Assembly: GCA_027456925.1 (NCBI GenBank)
Contig: DAIDTZ010000431.1
Span: forward strand, 1 to 6,570
Direction: 5' to 3'
From: Nitrospirota bacterium
GTDB taxonomy: Bacteria > Nitrospirota > UBA9217
Length of the DNA: 6,570 nt
Positions within the stretch are counted from its first letter, which is position 1, and the number at the start of each line of letters is the position of its first letter. The translations under genes were made by a program, and so were the position numbers. Shown here piece by piece: positions 5,237 to 6,570 of this stretch. A model generated the notes under the pieces. That model had not been told where the DNA came from. It saw nothing but the letters and a program-made list of their open reading frames with translations, and made no database searches.

Positions 5237-5480
5237 ATATCTTCTCCATGGGCGCATAATTCCGGTCCATCCCCGACTGTATTGCTGAGAAATATTCCTT
5301 CTTCTTTTTTCCCTTGATGTTACCGAAATTGATCAACGGCAATCCTGCTTGCAAGCCCATAAGGATTGAAAGGATGCGGGCAAGCCTGCCATTCCCCTCG
5401 CGAAACGGATGGATGAGCGCCAGCTCAACGTACACCACGGCCAAAGCGTGCTCCAATTTACTCTTGTTATGGTCAAACAC
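5193..5480 (-). pseudogene. N-terminally truncated Fic-domain gene
   Basis: The 95-residue frame starts at a GTG (5480) and carries the Fic catalytic motif HPFREGNGR (24-32), complete, followed by LARILSILMGLQAGLP and a C-terminal part (YFSAIQSGMDRNYAPMEKIFSDVI) typical of the end of such proteins. Fic enzymes transfer AMP or related groups to target proteins and normally need about 100 or more residues before this motif, including the target-binding flap. These are absent. The gene begins inside the last codons of vapC (8-base overlap), with no fic sequence recognisable upstream of vapB. The likely history is a deletion or insertion that joined vapBC to the 3' half of fic. Translation by coupling to vapC is possible, but an active enzyme is unlikely. 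The 3' end overlaps the convergent ORF by 44 bp. Confidence 0.75.
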
Positions 5481-5874
5481 TCCAGTCCACTATTTTCAGA
5501 TTCTTTATTTGCTTAAACTCTTTGGTGTTATTCGTAACGAGGGTCGCACCGAGCGCGTGAGCGTGCGCTCCAATCAGCATGTCCATGGATCCAACGGGCT
5601 TACCTGCCCGTTCAAGCTCTGCCCGGATCGCTCCGTATTCCTGAGCAGCCTTTTCATCGAAGTCTGCGATTTCAAGGGGAAGAATGAACTCATCGAGGGC
5701 TTGCTGGTTTTTCTCGACGTGCTGGCTCTTGGACACGCCGTAGCGAAGTTCCGCAAGCGTGATGGAAGAAATGCCGATGTCGCCGATTGCATGAGATTTA
5801 AAATGTTTGATTACTTTAGCAGGATTTTGCTTGATGAGGTAAATGCAGATATTCGTATCCAGCATATATTTCAT
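5473..5874 (-). CDS. vapC: VapC toxin, PIN-domain ribonuclease
   Basis: The 133-residue product is a PIN-domain nuclease of the VapC group, which cleaves tRNA or other RNA with Mg2+. Acidic active-site residues are visible: D6 in MLDTNIC, E42 in TLAELRYG and D98 in MDMLIGAHA. The usual TNNTKEF segment (114-120) follows, and the chain ends LKIVDW, as VapC proteins often do. I choose the ATG at 5874, which overlaps the vapB stop as TGATG (one shared base); a TTG one codon upstream is less likely. Tight overlap implies translational coupling to vapB. The last eight bases overlap the truncated fic frame. All key residues are present, so the toxin should be functional. Confidence 0.92.
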   Translation of the reverse strand: MKYMLDTNICIYLIKQNPAKVIKHFKSHAIGDIGISSITLAELRYGVSKSQHVEKNQQALDEFILPLEIADFDEKAAQEYGAIRAELERAGKPVGSMDMLIGAHAHALGATLVTNNTKEFKQIKNLKIVDWSV

Positions 5875-6101
5875 CAAAAGTTCTCCCTTTTTTGCACTTT
5901 CGGCTGCTTCCGATCCGCCATGAAGTCGCCCGAGAATTTAGCCAGGCTGTGGATCAGGGTGTCCCATGAGTTCTTTGTCGGGATCAGCACCACAACATTC
6001 CCTGATTTTTTGACGAACACGTGGTCGTCCTCGAACCTGAACTCCTTGGGCAGGCGGACAGCCTGGCTTTGCCCGTTTTGAAACAATTTTGCGGTCTTCA
6101 T
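5874..6101 (-). CDS. vapB: VapB antitoxin, AbrB/MazE-like
   Basis: The 75-residue antitoxin has the swapped-hairpin AbrB-type DNA-binding domain: KTAKLFQNGQSQAVRLPKEFRF (2-23 region), where the NGxSQAVRLPKE sequence is characteristic of VapB, then VFVKKSGNVVVLIP (28-41). The polar C-terminal part (about 42-75) should bind and silence VapC. I choose the ATG at 6101 because GGAGGTG lies six bases upstream; the frame stays open for ten more codons, but those fall in the promoter. It is the first gene of a vapB-vapC-truncated fic operon. Autoregulation through the palindrome just upstream is likely by family analogy. Confidence 0.92.
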   Translation of the reverse strand: MKTAKLFQNGQSQAVRLPKEFRFEDDHVFVKKSGNVVVLIPTKNSWDTLIHSLAKFSGDFMADRKQPKVQKRENF

Positions 6102-6112
6102 TACGCACCTCC

Positions 6113-6158
6113 GTATAGTATATACTGTCAATATAGACTACGAGAGATCGGATTGCAA
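6113..6158 (-). promoter_or_regulatory. Promoter and likely operator of vapBC
   Basis: On the minus strand, TTGCAA (6153-6158) and TATATT (6130-6135) are 17 bp apart. Between the -10 and the Shine-Dalgarno lies GTATA-GTA-TATAC (6113-6125), containing the perfect palindrome AGTATATACT (6117-6126). A palindrome at the transcription start is where VapBC complexes usually bind. A TTGACA (6126-6131) is also present but has no -10 at the right distance. Confidence 0.6.
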
Positions 6159-6215
6159 GGGGTTTTTAGATGATTGCAACGAAATCAGGCGGCAATGTGC
6201 AAAGTCTAACATTAA

Positions 6216-6290
6216 AGACCTGACCCCATCGCCTCCTATAGGAGCTTCTTAATGGAATGGCAGGAGGAGAGACCTGACCCTCTTCCGTCC
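6216..6290. repeat. Dispersed repeat, copy 2, with AGACCTGACCC flanks
   Basis: AGACCTGACCC occurs at 6216-6226 and again at 6270-6280 in the same direction, 54 bp apart. Between them is a perfect 12-bp palindrome CTCCTATAGGAG (6233-6244). The segment 6236-6290 aligns with copy 1 at 2723-2778. GGTCAGGTCT motifs of this kind are familiar around REP-associated transposase genes in some environmental genomes, but no transposase is in the window, so the link is only a suggestion. Confidence 0.6.
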
Positions 6291-6570
6291 TCAGCTTCCA
6301 AATAAAGCTTTCGGCAGAACGACTCGTCTAATCTCTAGGATTTCGATATAAATCTTCCTTCCCTTATTGATCACGCTTGCTAGATGTTTATTAGTCCTCC
6401 TGCGCAAGCTCACAAAATCGTGAACCATGCTATTTCTTTCTCTTTTAAAGCTTTGCAAGTCATTGTATAGTTTTTTGTTTATAATTCCGAGACAGATTGC
6501 CATCTTTATATTCGCTGCAAACGTATTAGTATTTACTGCATCTCTTAATTCCTTGCGAGACAAGCCTGTG
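6291..6570 (-). CDS. C-terminal part of a HEPN-like protein (partial)
   Basis: The frame is open to the right edge, so the N-terminus is missing; a TTG at 6563 is not needed as a start because the codons before it (Thr, Gly, Leu) are also open. About 92 codons are visible. The sequence is mostly helical: ELRDAVNTNTFAANIKMAICLGIINKKLY, then a basic helix ending ERNSMVHDF, in which R-N-S-M-V-H fits the Rx4-6H motif of HEPN domains. HEPN proteins are often RNases in toxin-antitoxin or defence systems, and some are noncatalytic. The lysine- and arginine-rich tail ends KALFGS. Family assignment is tentative because it rests on one motif and the helical layout. The base composition is more AT-rich than hsdM or the methyltransferase, which suggests separate ancestry. 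Confidence 0.6.
   Translation of the reverse strand, partial: TGLSRKELRDAVNTNTFAANIKMAICLGIINKKLYNDLQSFKRERNSMVHDFVSLRRRTNKHLASVINKGRKIYIEILEIRRVVLPKALFGS

Noticed and set aside
5314..6081. A 255-codon plus-strand open frame
   Set aside because: It is antisense to fic, vapC and vapB, which carry clear catalytic and DNA-binding motifs on the other strand.

Overview
The window looks like a repeat-rich accessory stretch of a bacterial chromosome of moderate GC content. Good Shine-Dalgarno sites (AAGGAGG type), sigma70-like promoters and bacterial gene families all point to Bacteria. The short palindromic repeats and small gene relics resemble those of environmental Nitrospirota or Desulfobacterota genomes, but that placement is a weak inference. 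No rRNA, tRNA or CRISPR array is visible.

Nearly all credible genes lie on the minus strand. From left to right: a noncoding left end carrying a short hsdM relic (356-421) and a terminator (425-461); a small secreted protein with Asp/Gly-rich repeats (474-863); a gene-free stretch with a REP-like palindrome (864-1217); a class I SAM methyltransferase (1218-1856); a ParE/RelE-type toxin (1941-2243) and its Phd/YefM-type antitoxin (2392-2661), separated by a 124-bp inverted-repeat element that looks like a collapsed GxxExxY-family gene; a four-helix membrane protein (2823-3227); a type I restriction-modification methylase subunit, HsdM (3301-4890), with two REP-like palindromes inserted in frame; a plus-strand ORF (4973-5236) with its own promoter and a Fic-inhibitory-type motif; an N-terminally truncated Fic gene (5193-5480) overlapping the end of a vapBC toxin-antitoxin pair (5473-6101); a repeat block (6216-6281); and the C-terminal part of a HEPN-like protein running off the right edge (6291-6570).

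Functionally this is a small collection of toxin-antitoxin and defence genes: ParE-Phd, VapBC, Fic remains, an HsdM without visible HsdS or HsdR, and a HEPN-like protein. It is much altered by repeats and deletion. No new complete multi-gene system can be claimed. The most interesting signals are the mini-element splitting the TA operon, the in-frame REP insertion in HsdM, the second hsdM relic, and the Fic remnant facing a separate small ORF that carries the Fic inhibitory motif.
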